This document shows positions 43,193 through 54,369 of a DNA stretch of 64,000 nucleotides, one piece after another. How positions within the stretch are numbered: the first letter of the stretch is position 1; every line of letters begins with the position of its first letter. Made by a program: the position numbers and the translations under genes. The notes below the pieces were generated by a model that saw only the letters and a list, made by a program, of their open reading frames with translations, had not been told where the DNA came from and did not search any database. Source of the stretch: Puccinellia tenuiflora (Eukaryota > Streptophyta > Magnoliopsida > Poales > Poaceae); assembly GCA_012064385.1 (NCBI GenBank), contig QRDG01000395.1, positions 372,001-436,000 on the forward strand, in the 5' to 3' direction.

Positions 43193-46100
43193 CTTATGGA
43201 TATACTATGGCATCTGATTCAAGTGTAATAAATGATGGATGTATGTTAGGCGTATCAATCTTGCGGCCTTCTTGTATACTTCTCTTCTGTGATGGTGTAC
43301 GGTGTTTGTTAGTTTGATACTCACATGGGTACATTCTGGCCACTGAATCCAACGTCATGTACCGACAGTCAGGCCGTATGGCTGCAGTGGTGGGATTGCT
43401 TCGACAGTTCGGCTACCAAGAAATTCGAATGGTGTGGATATTGAGATCTCATGGACATATTGGTAGTTGCTCTGCCTTCGCATACTACAATGAAAAATGA
43501 GAAATTTAGATGCGGAAATGCAGGTTGCAGGATTCAGAACAACCGGTTTCTATGCGTATCTTGTTATCTGGACTGTATACCTCCCTATTGCCGACGTCAA
43601 ATACATGCAAGGTTCAATCATGAAGCACGATATGATTATATACGCTCTACTCTCCTCTTTGCCAAGATAAAAATGTGGGTCTCGTTGCTCGGGTCACATG
43701 GGTCAAATTATTCAGCCTCGATTATACAACGGCAGGAATACTGCAAAAGTCGCAAAACACAGCAAGCCGAAGACATTCTCCTTGCTGGCGCGAGAACGAA
43801 TGATCGAATGCGTTGGCGTCGCTAGCTCCTCTCCTCTCGTGCATGCCAGGTAAACTGTGGTGGTATAAGGCATTAATGCTTCTATGATCAGCATTAGCGA
43901 GAGCCGAAGACATCATAATGACGCTTGAGCCAACCATGCACCCATATGTTCATTTGAGAGGGTAGTCGATCAAAGATGGTCATGGGTCATCACCGATTCT
44001 TAATTCATGTGTTATTGTAGTAACCGGTGACAACCACCTCGTGTGATTTTGTTTATTTATGTTATCGGAATGATGCATGTGGTTAGAGGATATGATCGCC
44101 TCCATAGTCCAAGGGTTATTCACCTTCAGTTTTCCGTTGGTTAGCGGCAATCTTGCAATCATACACCCAAATCTGTTACACCAATCGTGTGTGACCTACT
44201 GTTACTCTCTCCGTTTAATATACATACAAAGGTCACATCCCATTATTCAGATACCAAGAAAATAAACAATACAGAAAATATTAAGAATAAAACTAGAATA
44301 ACAAACAATACAAACAAGGACACTGTCCCATTTTTATCCCAGGAGTAATACTGGAATCGCCGAGTTTCAAGAACGACAAAATCCAAATACACACGGTCCC
44401 ATGTATAGAACTAATTTATGTCCGGTCAATTTCAAGGACATTAACAGTCATACAATAAGACTAGACACAATTAATAGAGGTATCATAGGTATACTAGACA
44501 TAGCCATTTCAAGGAGTAGTATGCATTTCATGAATGCAAAAAGTTGACATGTGACCGTAATTAATAATGATAGAGAGGATAGTGGTATTAGGATCACAGA
44601 TAGATACCGTCACATAACGCATTCCAATACGAAATCTACAGACCTAATGAATACAATATTATATGATACCATATATATATGTTACTACTCACTGTAGAGT
44701 TAGTAACAGGACCAGTATCATGTGCATGATACGAGTGTATGTTTCTTCTCACTGTAAGCAGCCTAAAAGTCAAAAATACTTGCGTGACTATATTGAGACA
44801 AGTTTTGTGGCACAGCTGGCTCCACCCCTTCCAATTTTTCTACGGCACCAAGACATGGTAATTGTTATAAATGTGCAAGTGTTGATGTTATGTGGACATG
44901 AACACCGCTACAGAGTCATGTTATAGCGCATGGCACCATAGTTCAATCCTACGGAGCTAGAAAGAAATCATAGTAACTTATCATTAGAGATGACACACTT
45001 TGACTGCAAATTTATGATACAAGAATTGCGGTGACATATTTAGATTTGTGTATGTCATAGGACTATAGAGGAAATGCAAATCGAAAGTCAGTTCAAGATG
45101 TGGCGAAAATCCTGGCCATTAATCTACTGCATCATGATCTCTGCATGTTAGCATTTGTTACATTTCAACTTGTATAAGTTTCATTTATGTTCCACCAATT
45201 AAACATATATATGCAGGAATGTGGATCGTGTTTGATAAAACTATGTTGTTTCCTTTGCAAATATTATTATAGAGTTTCAACGATGAACCTTACACATATG
45301 TGTGGACTCCATATTGATTTTAGCAAAATACAAGTTTTTGCGGAAAATGACATCAACCAATAGATCAAATATCGATGGCCTCGATTTTGCGAACAGATCT
45401 TGGGGTAGGAATGGGGACGGTCCAGAAAATTTCTTTCGTAGACCGTAGTGCTCATTACTAGTGTGCAATTTGATGAAGATAAGAATCAGGAGAACCCTTT
45501 TTTTCTACATAGGTTGTTTCCGAGAAGGAGATTTCTAGTGATGCTAGATGAGCATTCATAGAATAGCATGCATCACGTATTGACGAGCATGTATAATGCA
45601 GGTGACATGATCAACATTAAGAAACATAAATTATTGTTCCTTTTACCACATAGAACAATTGTATACTATAGAGAACAAACCACTAGCACAAAATAAAATA
45701 TTGTTGGCGGGCACTTAAACCTTTCTTGTGGCTGGTTTTGCGCCAGTCAAAACGTGTGGGTCAAAAATGACTCCCCGGTCCCAGGGACACTCAGAGGTAA
45801 CATGGCTTTCGGAGAAACCGGTTAAGACTAGGGGCCATGCCGGAGAAGCTAATCCTAACAAGAACTTGTTAGTTGCCGGTCTGTAAATTTTACAGAAGCG
45901 CGGAGTTTTTTTATCCTTTCCGAACGATCTGAAACTCCGGTTTAGAAATACATGCTAAGATTTTTCTTTTATAAGTGCATGTCTGTGTTGTCATAGAATC
46001 CTAGTGGCTCCGGCCACACCTCCCGTCCATGGCAGAGAGCTGTTGCTTGATTCTAGTTGTTTCCCTCTAGAATCCGTGCTACCAACAATGCAGGCCTTCA

Positions 46101-46821
46101 CTACCACTCAGGAGCCCCAACTTCTGATAGAGCACAATGCAAACAAAATTGACTAGTAAAGCAGTAGATATATGACCAACACTCCCAATTCATATTTCAT
46201 GATAAAATTAGTCTACAAGTCAACAAACAACTAAATAGAAAATACAAACTAGGGTATCAAAGGTAACACCTAGGAGTAACTTTTATGCATGGTATGATTT
46301 CTTGGTTATGTATTTGCCTTAGAAGAAACGGTGGAAGAAGATATTAGCAATTTTTCGTGGTATTTTTTTGACGGTACATTTGTGTTCGGAGGGTCTCTCG
46401 CTCGGTAGATCTTGATGGTAGCACACGGGATAGAAAGTTTATACAGGTTTGGGCCTTGACGAACAATATCCGATAACATCCCTACTTCTCATTTGTGGTG
46501 ATTTGGAGTATCTCTCGATGCTATGGTGGTCTCGAGGTATGCTCGATTTATCCTGTGGTTGCTGGATGAATATGGTGACATGTGTAATGAATTGCAATTT
46601 GACCGTGCCGCTCGGCAGACCCCTATTCCCCCTTATATACACGGTTGGAATTATGGTTACAAGACACTAAGTCAGTTTACATGTATTTGAGGGTAGCGTT
46701 AAACCCTAATAAGATAGACTAAATCCGATCATAGTCGGTTACAAGAGATATCACGTAGAATCAGCACCGCTGATATTGACGTGTCTTGTACTCCTAGATG
46801 GTTCATTCAGGCCCCGCCTAC
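43193..46821. other. intergenic, mostly unrecognised
   Basis: AT-rich without a supported gene. A Stowaway-like left end (TACTCTCTCCGTTT, 44203) has no partner. The part 46370-46660 has ACACGGGATAGAAAGTTTATACAGGTTTGGGCC, similar in style to the start of Tat-type LTRs, so an old LTR fragment is possible. Confidence 0.35.
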
Positions 46822-47431
46822 TAGGGTTGTGTAAAACCAAACTGAAAATAATCTAATTGCAACCGAATCACGATTTTTCTGATTTTTGGTTATGGTTACT
46901 GTTAGCTAGCTAGCGAAACACATACCCATATACCCTAAGATTTTTCAGTTTAAAACCGAAATTGTGGGGTAAACCGAAATAAAAGAAACATGTCTATTTT
47001 CTTGGCTGCTATATATATCATTACATATATGAAAAATAAGGTTAACTGCTATCATTTTCACGAAAGTTTTCTTTATGTAGAGGCCGGGAGTTGTTAGCTT
47101 GTAGCAGAGTTGTTGTTTTCCACTGCTAACTTGTAATATTTTCACTTCCACTGTTTTTTTTTTCCAGATTTTCCCCTCGGAAACGTCATGTGAGCACAAT
47201 AGCAATATTTCATCGTTTTGCTTTACTGTGTCACCGAGTGTGCACTGAAAACAGGAACATATGACCTCTGTAATCATGTTATATTTTCAAATTTGCGTCA
47301 ATTTTGGTTGGTTCGCTTATTACCAAAATCGAACCAAAATTTATTGATTATTATCGAAATCGAACCGTATTCTTAGACGTATCTGTATTAACCAAACTTA
47401 GTTAACCAAATTAACCGAATGTGAATCCCTA
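46822..47431. mobile_element. hAT-like MITE, 610 bp
   Basis: Begins TAGGGTTGTG and ends GTGAATCCCTA, an imperfect inverted pair, with flanks CCGCCTAC (46814-46821) and CCGCTTAG (47432-47439), 6 of 8 matching, in line with the 8-bp duplication of hAT elements. The interior is rich in AACCGAA motifs. Confidence 0.55.
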
Positions 47432-48560
47432 CCGCTTAGGTCCAAATCCTTGTGGTGGGTCATCGTGTGCCGAGAGGGTGACCTTTAGACTCCATCGGAC
47501 TACCTGGGACGCATGACCTCACCTCAGTGCCTTTCCTGCTTTCGCTACGATCTCACCAGACTCTAAATAGCCAACACATCGAGTAGTCTGGAGTTCATGA
47601 CACTATGTTTAAAATATGAAATTGATGACAAGTAGATGGTATCGCAAATATGAACTAACTGAATGTAGACAATTGATATAATAACATACCAAGACACTCT
47701 AGGTTCTGGCTATCGTAATATCCCGACTAACACTCTAGGTTAGTACCCTAGAGCCTGAACCAATTTGTAATCACATGAGGTTAGACTTTCTTGTAGAGTG
47801 TAACAAAAATTTAACAGCGTCACTGTACGTGATATTTTAGTCACGCTGTACAAGACACTTTTAATTAATAATGTTTCTTACGTGGTGTAACAAAATTTTG
47901 TAATAGTGTCAGGAGTAATCACTTAACCTAACTACAGATTCTTCCCGAGACTGGCGCAAATCCTAAGACCATCATTTTTTGTATAGTGTAACCAAAATTA
48001 TGTTATCTGCACGACCAAGCTGTGCAAATTCTGCACAAAAAATGCTATCTACATCAATGGGATAATGTAAAAACGACAAACCTAAATTTAAACAAATCTA
48101 GTTCAAACAATAATATACCATGAAGTACCGCTATTGCATGATGATACAGTTCACAAATGGCGATTAGAGCTAGCCTATCATCACTAGCTGAACTCCTGAA
48201 GGGATTAGAGAATATTTCTTATACCGTATCACCGAAATAGACACCTTAAAAAAATAAGTTGGACATAGGGACAAGACACCACAAGCTATATTTCAATCAT
48301 AGAACTAAATAGAACATACAATGATTACTTAAGTTGAGAGATAAATTGACTAACAAATGAAAGAATGATGAGATTATACATAGACAAGACCTAGACCTCG
48401 TATGACATAATGATTGGTCGCTAACTATACCAAAACCATTACCATGTTAATTATTTAATAAACCACTAATAGCATGATTGGAAGCCAAAACAAGATAAAT
48501 ACCAACACTATATTGGGAAAGGACTTTCAACTTAGTTACACAAAACTAGGATTCGAGCAA
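47432..48560. other. intergenic, nothing recognised
   Basis: AT-rich. GTGTAACAAAATTT-like phrases recur near 47805, 47890 and 47985, which may be a decayed MITE, but no ends were found. Confidence 0.4.
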
Positions 48561-48993
48561 GGCATGACCTATTGTTGTTCAAAGTGTTGACAAATTCGGG
48601 ACCCTGTATAACCCTAAAGAGTGCGACTATTTGCAGGTCATCGACATGACAGATGGTACCACAAGGTTTGTACTTGAAGGGAAATCGAGGTCATCACCCT
48701 CCGATCTGGCCAGCAGGCCTCCTCTCCCAATGATGTCGGTTCAAGAGGCAGGAGTAGGTACGGATGAAAGTGACAACGAATGGGCATACATGATCGTGAG
48801 GGGCCGGGAACGCGAGCCAGATCCGAGCAAGCTAGGGGTGGCATGGACGCATGGGTTCTTGAGACAACGTAGATCCATGTCGTCTGAGCGGGGTATAAGG
48901 GGCAACAAACCGGTGGCACAAGTACTAAGTGCCCCTCCTCGCCGGTCGGTGCACATGAATACAGCGGTGTCCATAGGAGCTCGGGCAACATAG
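48561..48993 (+). CDS. hypothetical ORF, about 120-140 aa, possibly a gene fragment
   Basis: An open frame with an ATG at 48631 (120 codons) is open further upstream to about 48580 (reading DKFGTLYNPKECDYL), which looks like protein sequence before the start codon. The peptide is Ser/Arg-rich (FVLEGKSRSSPSDLASR; WAYMIVRGREREPDPSKL) with no domain I know. GC content is higher than the AT-rich surroundings. It could be a captured exon or part of an unknown element. Confidence 0.3.
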
Positions 48994-49404
48994 ATCCCCA
49001 GTACAACTTGGGTAAGGGCGCTTAGGGCTTATGCATTGTGGCGACACACAGGTTTTGGGTGAAATTTTCGCAAAATCGCGTAACTGCTATATAAATAAAA
49101 TCACACACAATTTGTGAAAAGAACTTTAGCTATTCGTCAAAGATAATTGTATCGCTGAGATGCAATGTCCAGTGCTTGGTCAGGGTTGGGATCCTATACC
49201 GTTAAATTTTTTGTTTTAGCTTTAATTTGAATTAGTTTTATGGCTCGAGGGTTTATAATTTGGTGTTTGTGTACCTATATAATTTTAAAGGTAAATCCAT
49301 AATTATTTCAAAGAATCTCTTCATCTCCCCTCTAGGAACCATCTAAATACTTTCAATAACAAGATGTGTATACAAATATGGATTTAACAATATGTCATGG
49401 GAAA

Positions 49405-49822
49405 AAACAGCATGACATTGGGAGAGGTGTTTTGGCTCCTCACTCACATGCTCCTACCTGCATAAAAAATGGAAAAAATTTAAAATATTTCAAAAAATCT
49501 ATAAACAAATAGTGACAAATATATATGAGTGTTCTAAATACGTGCTAAGTTTCTTGATGAAATGATGTGTGGTGCTCTATGCGAAAAACAAATCGGTGTT
49601 CTAAAATTAGTTTTTTAAATCCCGTTTTGGTTACTGGTTTGTATTTTTCACAGGGCATCACAAATGTCATTTCGCCACGAAATGTGATACATATGTAGAA
49701 AATTAGTATATGTTCGTCACCAATTGTTTTCGTTTTTTCTTTGAGATGCTTTACTATCTTTTTCGATTTTTTTCGGGTAGGAGCATATGAGCTCGGGGAA
49801 CCAAAATGGATTTCACCATGAC
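49405..49822. mobile_element. foldback (Mutator-like) MITE, about 400 bp
   Basis: The left arm GGCTCCTCACTCACATGCTCC (49434) and the right arm, whose inverse reads GGTTCCCCGAGCTCATATGCTCC (ending 49806), pair over about 40 bp with mismatches, and similarity extends outward to CATGACA on both sides. No clean duplication was found, so borders are approximate. Confidence 0.55.
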
Positions 49823-50528
49823 ACTCATTTTTATAGATACTTACACTCAAGTATTCATCACACAGAACTAAAAGGAAAAGTGGGGAAAACCCCATTATTG
49901 TGAATGGTTAATCATCTTAATCCATCGAGTATCATTAATGTCTAGCTAGTGGCCTGAGTAGGTTTGGTAATGAAGTAACAAAGTTTATCTACTATGCTCA
50001 TGGAAGAAGTGAGGCCGACGATGATACTGATGTAATAATCACCACTCTTCTGAGAAAGTATATGAGTTACATGGACACAAGTAGTTTCCGGACTTGTTTT
50101 CACGGTTACTATTGTTTCATTCAAAGAAAATGTGTCGCCTTACTTGCTCCAAAACTAAAAGACCAATTTGGAAGTGAACACGGGAAAACAACACTCTACT
50201 TACATACAGGTCCAATCAGAAATGAGATTAGAGGGTGATGACACATAAATTATAATTGTGCAATGCTAAAAAGCCAAGGATATATTTTGTAAGTCATTTG
50301 TTCCATTTTCTCTATGTACATGCGAAGTTTAAGGTTCAACCATATATTTTTAACATCTCATCCTCACTTTGATTTCCCTGCTTGTGGTATAGAAAACTAA
50401 AACATTTTTTCCATTGCCTCGCCAAAAAACTATTCTCCTATATTTAAGAGATGGTAGGATGGAATTGTGGAACAAAATTCAGGAGAAGTTGTGTCTCTAG
50501 ATGAAAAAGGGGTGGTTTGATGTCTTGC
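49823..50528. other. intergenic, nothing recognised apart from possible Copia interior at the right
   Basis: No frame is supported. The last 50 bp may belong to the interior of the Copia remnant next to it. Confidence 0.4.
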
Positions 50529-50709
50529 GCTCTGATACCATGTAGGAGAACAAGATCGGGCTGCTGTGTCGCACGCCTCGATCGGTTGCATTGATCGATA
50601 TATATACATGATTACAAGGTCGGTTTGTATCTATACATGGAAACCTAAAGTTAGGCAGGATCATATTCTCGTATAGGACTCGAACTCGATCTCGTAGAGT
50701 CATCTAACA
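50529..50709 (-). mobile_element. Copia remnant: 169-bp 5' LTR plus initiator-Met primer-binding site
   Basis: On minus the LTR reads from TGTTAGATGACTC (50709) to TTCTCCTACA (50541), then directly TGGTATCAGAGC (50540-50529), the primer-binding site for initiator Met-tRNA that most plant Copia elements use. The LTR length suits the short-LTR Ale/Hopscotch group. The interior and second LTR are missing. Confidence 0.7.
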
Positions 50710-50865
50710 GGGAGACTAATTCTTAGTGAGGGGCGATATACCAGTCAGTAGTGAGGCAGTGGTAGTGACTTTGTCGAAGCCTCGTGACTCTTTTTCGCAG
50801 CAGGCGTTGGGTAAGCGTGGATATGGTGATAGTGTAAGTGCATATGTCTCGGTGTTTGTTAGAAA

Positions 50866-51306
50866 CTATATATACCTTATAGCATGATATGTGGATGCTT
50901 GATCATACGTCGTCGGCGGGATGATCGGGATCCGCACCTGCGACGAGATCTTGAAACCTGCAGCTGCAGAGGAAGTTAGCGACGTACCTTGCGGCGGAGA
51001 AGCATTCTCCCTGAGTTGGATGTACAACTGTTTCTTCAGTCGGCGTTTTGCTTCTCGCTTGGACAGATCCGTCATTGATCCGTCCTCCAGCCGATTTGCG
51101 CTTGGCTTCGGTGTCGAACACCAGTACGTGGATGCCGGCGAGAGTTCTTCGATCTCGCCCTCCTCCAGATCGGAATCCCCTACCTCAGAGGCTAGACCCC
51201 AAAACCTTCCGGTAGGAGTCCCAAGGATCATCACCGGAGAAGGCACATCGCCGGTAGAGCCTCCGGGCGCGTCGCCCGCGGAGTCGCCCGCAGCATCGCC
51301 AAGCAT
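50866..51306 (-). pseudogene. antisense frame within the LINE insertion, perhaps ORF1 N-terminus
   Basis: The minus frame starts MLGDAAGDSAGDAPGG (51306) and has a DSDLEEGEIEEL acidic motif like those near the start of plant L1 ORF1, then a basic segment (SKREAKRRLKK). The final residues, after about 50904, come from flanking DNA. Origin as LINE ORF1 is inferred, not proved. Confidence 0.4.
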
Positions 51307-52396
51307 CTTCGTGGTGATCTGGTACTGTTCCCCAGCAACTAGAGTATATGCAGCTTGCTCTTAGGTGGTTCTTTCAAAATTGGAGATGGAGTCATTACTA
51401 GATTTTGGGAAGACACGTGGCTGGGAAATGCGCCTTTGAAAGAACAATATCCATCGTTATATAATATTGTGCAACGGAAAAACGTTTCCGTTCATGATGT
51501 GCTTGCAAACTCTCCACTGAATATCGGCTTCAGAAGAGGGTTAACTGGGAATAAATGGGACGCTTGGTTACATTTATGCCAGAGACTGATGGAGGTGCAG
51601 CTACGAGAGGAGTCAGATAAGTTTATCTGGAAGCTAACCCCTAATGGTGTGTTTTCTGTTAAAAGATTTCTTGAATGGACACACTAGGTATCTTCATAAA
51701 TATTTATGGAAGCTGAAAATACCGCTAAAGATAAAAGTGTTCATGTGGTTCCTAAACAAAAAAGTATTACTCACAAAAGATAATCTTGCCAAGAGACAGT
51801 GGAAGGGATGTACAAAGTGCTCCTTTTGTGGATCCGAGGAGACAATAGAGCATTTGTTCATCTCTTGCCCCTTTGCACAGATTATTTGGCGTGTTGTTTT
51901 TAGTACATATAATTTACCCCCTCCAACCAATATAACTAATATGTTTGGTAATTGGTTGAATGGGATTGACAACAAAACTAAGGCTAGAATTCGTATCGGC
52001 GTCTCAGCCTTGGTTTGGTCCATTTGGAACTGTAGAAATAATATTGTTTTTAACAGAAAATCAAACTTTCATGTTCTGCAGGTTATCAATATGGCGGCCC
52101 ATTGGATTCACTTATGGGCATTCCTCTTACCCCAGGACCAGCGGGACCTCATGGTTTCTGGGTGTGCTCGGCTCCTGACGGTCGCTCAGGATATTTTCAG
52201 CCGGGCTATGTGGCAGCATACTAGACGACTACGGGATGCCTAGTTGTGTTATGATGTCATTTTTTCGCTGGTTTATTCATGTTTCAACCTTAGCTGACCC
52301 GTGATTTGTAAACTCGACTTATTTCGAATGCTGCAATAAAAGGCTGTGTGCATCGCTTGATGCAGAGGCCGGGGCTTTTTCCCCTTTTCGAAAAAA
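50904..52396 (+). mobile_element. 5'-truncated LINE insertion with 17-bp target duplication and inverted 5' segment
   Basis: ATATGTGGATGCTTGAT stands at 50887-50903 and again at 52397-52413, directly after an A-run, so the borders are certain. From about 51355 the + strand codes for the C-terminal part of a LINE ORF2. Between 50904 and about 51350 the only sensible frame is on the minus strand. The 3' end (AATAAAAGGCTGTGTGCATC, GCAGAGGCCGGGG, then A7) is typical of cereal LINEs. Confidence 0.9.
51355..52243 (+). pseudogene. LINE ORF2 C-terminus with zinc-binding RT-associated domain
   Basis: Reads FKIGDGVITRFWEDTWLGN, then, after a frame change near 51670, YLWKLKIPLKIKVFMWFL, CTKCSFCGSEETIEHLFISCPF and VWSIWNCRNNIVF. 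The CxxC...H...C arrangement is the zf-RVT domain found at the end of plant LINE ORF2. The frame ends TAG at 52241. The two halves lie in different frames, so it is not functional. Confidence 0.85.
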
Positions 52397-52825
52397 ATAT
52401 GTGGATGCTTGATATCTGTCTACGTAGGGCATGTACAACGTAGTGTGCTTGTAAAAATAAACCGATTTATTCATTAACATGGGCCTGCACAAATAGACAC
52501 TAGTGCTTAAGAAAAATGTTTATTTTTCGTAAGCACCTCTTAGGCATATTGCACTGTACATGCCCTTACATCCTTATATATAAGCATACGTACATGAGTG
52601 AGAAGATGGAAATAAACGTGCCATAAAGTAAACCTCATCCACCGGTGCAACAGAATTGCACCAAACATTGACTTGACTTCATGCTTAAATACTTGCCTTG
52701 AGATCGTATTATTTTGAACTACAGATCCATAATTTGTCGGTTAGGTTTTTCCTCCAACACCAACTTGTCACGTTCTCCTCAGTAATTCACCACGTACGTC
52801 TGGAACCCCGGCCCGAAATGTTCAC

Positions 52826-52833
52826 TATAAATA
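52826..52833 (+). promoter_or_regulatory. TATA box of the beta-expansin gene
   Basis: TATAAATA lies 144 bp before the ATG, which would leave a 5' leader of about 115 bp. It is the only good TATA box in the 300 bp before the gene. Confidence 0.7.
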
Positions 52834-52976
52834 TCTGTGTCGTGGCTCCTTAAAGGCTTCAACTCACCCAACGAACACTCGAGCTAAGCCTATGTCTAGC
52901 TCACATCTAGCCGCGAAAGTTTGAGTCGCTAGTGCGACGACCTAGCTAGAAGAAGCAACTTAAACAGCAGCTAGCA

Positions 52977-54123
52977 ATGGAGAAAACTCGCACCTTAGCG
53001 CTACTTGGTGCAGTGCTGGTGCTCTCACTTCTTGTGAGCCCCATTGCTTGCTCCCGCAAGCTCTACAAGGTGATCAGCCCCGCCGTCCCAGCAAACAAAA
53101 CCACTACCTATACTAACCCCAGCGGCTGGTTGGAGGCCGGCGCGACGTACTACGGCAACCCTAACGGCGCCGGAAGCGACGGTATGTTAGTGCTTGCTCT
53201 CTTCATGGTCTACTGGTCTTGTGCATTGGACCTACATCACACCCGCATTCATCGAGCTAAAACTGACAAGTGACAATGAAACAAATTTGTAGGTGGCGCG
53301 TGCGGCTACCAAAGCGCTGTCGGGAAGCCACCGTTCTCGTCGATGATCGCCGCCGGGAGCACACCACTGTTCTTGGGAGGCAAGGGCTGCGGCGCGTGCT
53401 ATGATGTGAGCATAACTCATCGCTGTACCCCTTCCACACTAGCTAAGGGTGAAAATTAAGTGGTCGGCTTGATCGATCGTCTGGTCCTGAGTCCTGACAA
53501 AATTTGTTGGTGTGTACGCAGGTTGTGTGCTGGAGTAACAAGGCGTGCTCTGGCAAGCCTGTAACCGTCGTCATTACCGACTTGAGCCCCGGCGATCTCT
53601 ACCCCGGCGAGCCGGCGCATTTCGACATGAGTGGCACCAGCTTGGGCGCCATGGCCAAGCGTGGCAGGGCCGACCAACTGCGTGCCGGCGGTGTCATCAG
53701 AATCAAGTACAAGAGGTATGAGTAGGATCCTCTGCAGTCCGCAATTACTCAGGTATTGATGGAATCTGTACTGATCTTGGTGTTTCTGTTAATCGCAGGG
53801 TGCCATGCAAGTACCCTGGCGTGAAGATTACCTTCAAGGTTGACCAGGGCTCGAACCCCTTCTACTTCAAGACCCTGATCCAGTTCGCGAACGGCGATGG
53901 CGACCTCAAGGCCGTCGCCATGAAGATGGCCGGCAGCAACTCTTGGACGCGGATGGCGCATGACTGGGGTGCATTGTGGCGCCTCAACAACGGCAAGCGG
54001 CTGCAAGGGCCCTTCTCGCTCCGGCTCACCTCCAGCTCCGGCAGGAAGCTTATCGCCAAGAACGTCATCCCCGCCAACTGGAAGCCCGGAGCAACCTACC
54101 GCTCCTTGGTCAACTACCCCTAA
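52977..54123 (+). CDS. EXPB: beta-expansin, four exons, 278 aa, intact
   Basis: Exons 52977-53181, 53293-53405, 53522-53715 and 53799-54123, all GT-AG, spliced length 837 bp with one open frame. The protein is secreted: residues 1-25 form a hydrophobic signal peptide ending near PIACS. Domain 1 (GH45-like barrel, about 50-165) has the expansin Cys pattern (C72, C101, C104, C109, C115, C174) and the HFD motif at 139-141. Domain 2 (about 180-270, carbohydrate-binding, group-1 pollen allergen fold) keeps its aromatic residues (W220, W227, W231, W265). One N-glycosylation site NKT is at 40-42. Beta-expansins loosen the cell wall of grasses without hydrolysis. It is the only intact cellular gene seen in the window. 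The exact EXPB number and species cannot be assigned. Vegetative expansin and pollen-type allergen paralogues share this fold. Confidence 0.93.
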
Positions 54124-54236
54124 ATTTAAAGCTCTATTGACTGTTTTTTTTTCGCTACACCGTACTTGGCCAACACGTGTGGGTATGCGGTAATCAAGAT
54201 CCGTGTCTAAAATGCGCGTCCGGGTACTGCCAGAGG

Positions 54237-54328
54237 CGACTTTAGCTGCGGTCCAAGCCCCTTCCCTTTTTTCCCCTCTGTTTTATAATTTTGTTGTTGA
54301 GGAGAAGCTTGGACTGCAGCTAAAGTCG
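54237..54328 (+). repeat. hairpin downstream of the beta-expansin
   Basis: The arm CGACTTTAGCTGCGGTCCAAGC (54237-54258) pairs with GCTTGGACTGCAGCTAAAGTCG (54307-54328) at 21 of 22 positions, with a loop of about 48 bp. It lies 113 bp after the stop and may be in the 3' UTR. Confidence 0.8.
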
Positions 54329-54369
54329 TGTGCCGATGTATCAAGTTCTGTGAGTTTGTTTTGTCACAC

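Noticed and set aside
44203..44350. Stowaway MITE starting TACTCTCTCCGTTT
   Set aside because: No matching inverted end; GGAGTAAT at 44341 does not pair beyond a few bases.
46439..46670. Two opposing 67-73-codon ORFs
   Set aside because: No domain; the sequence looks like an old LTR fragment.
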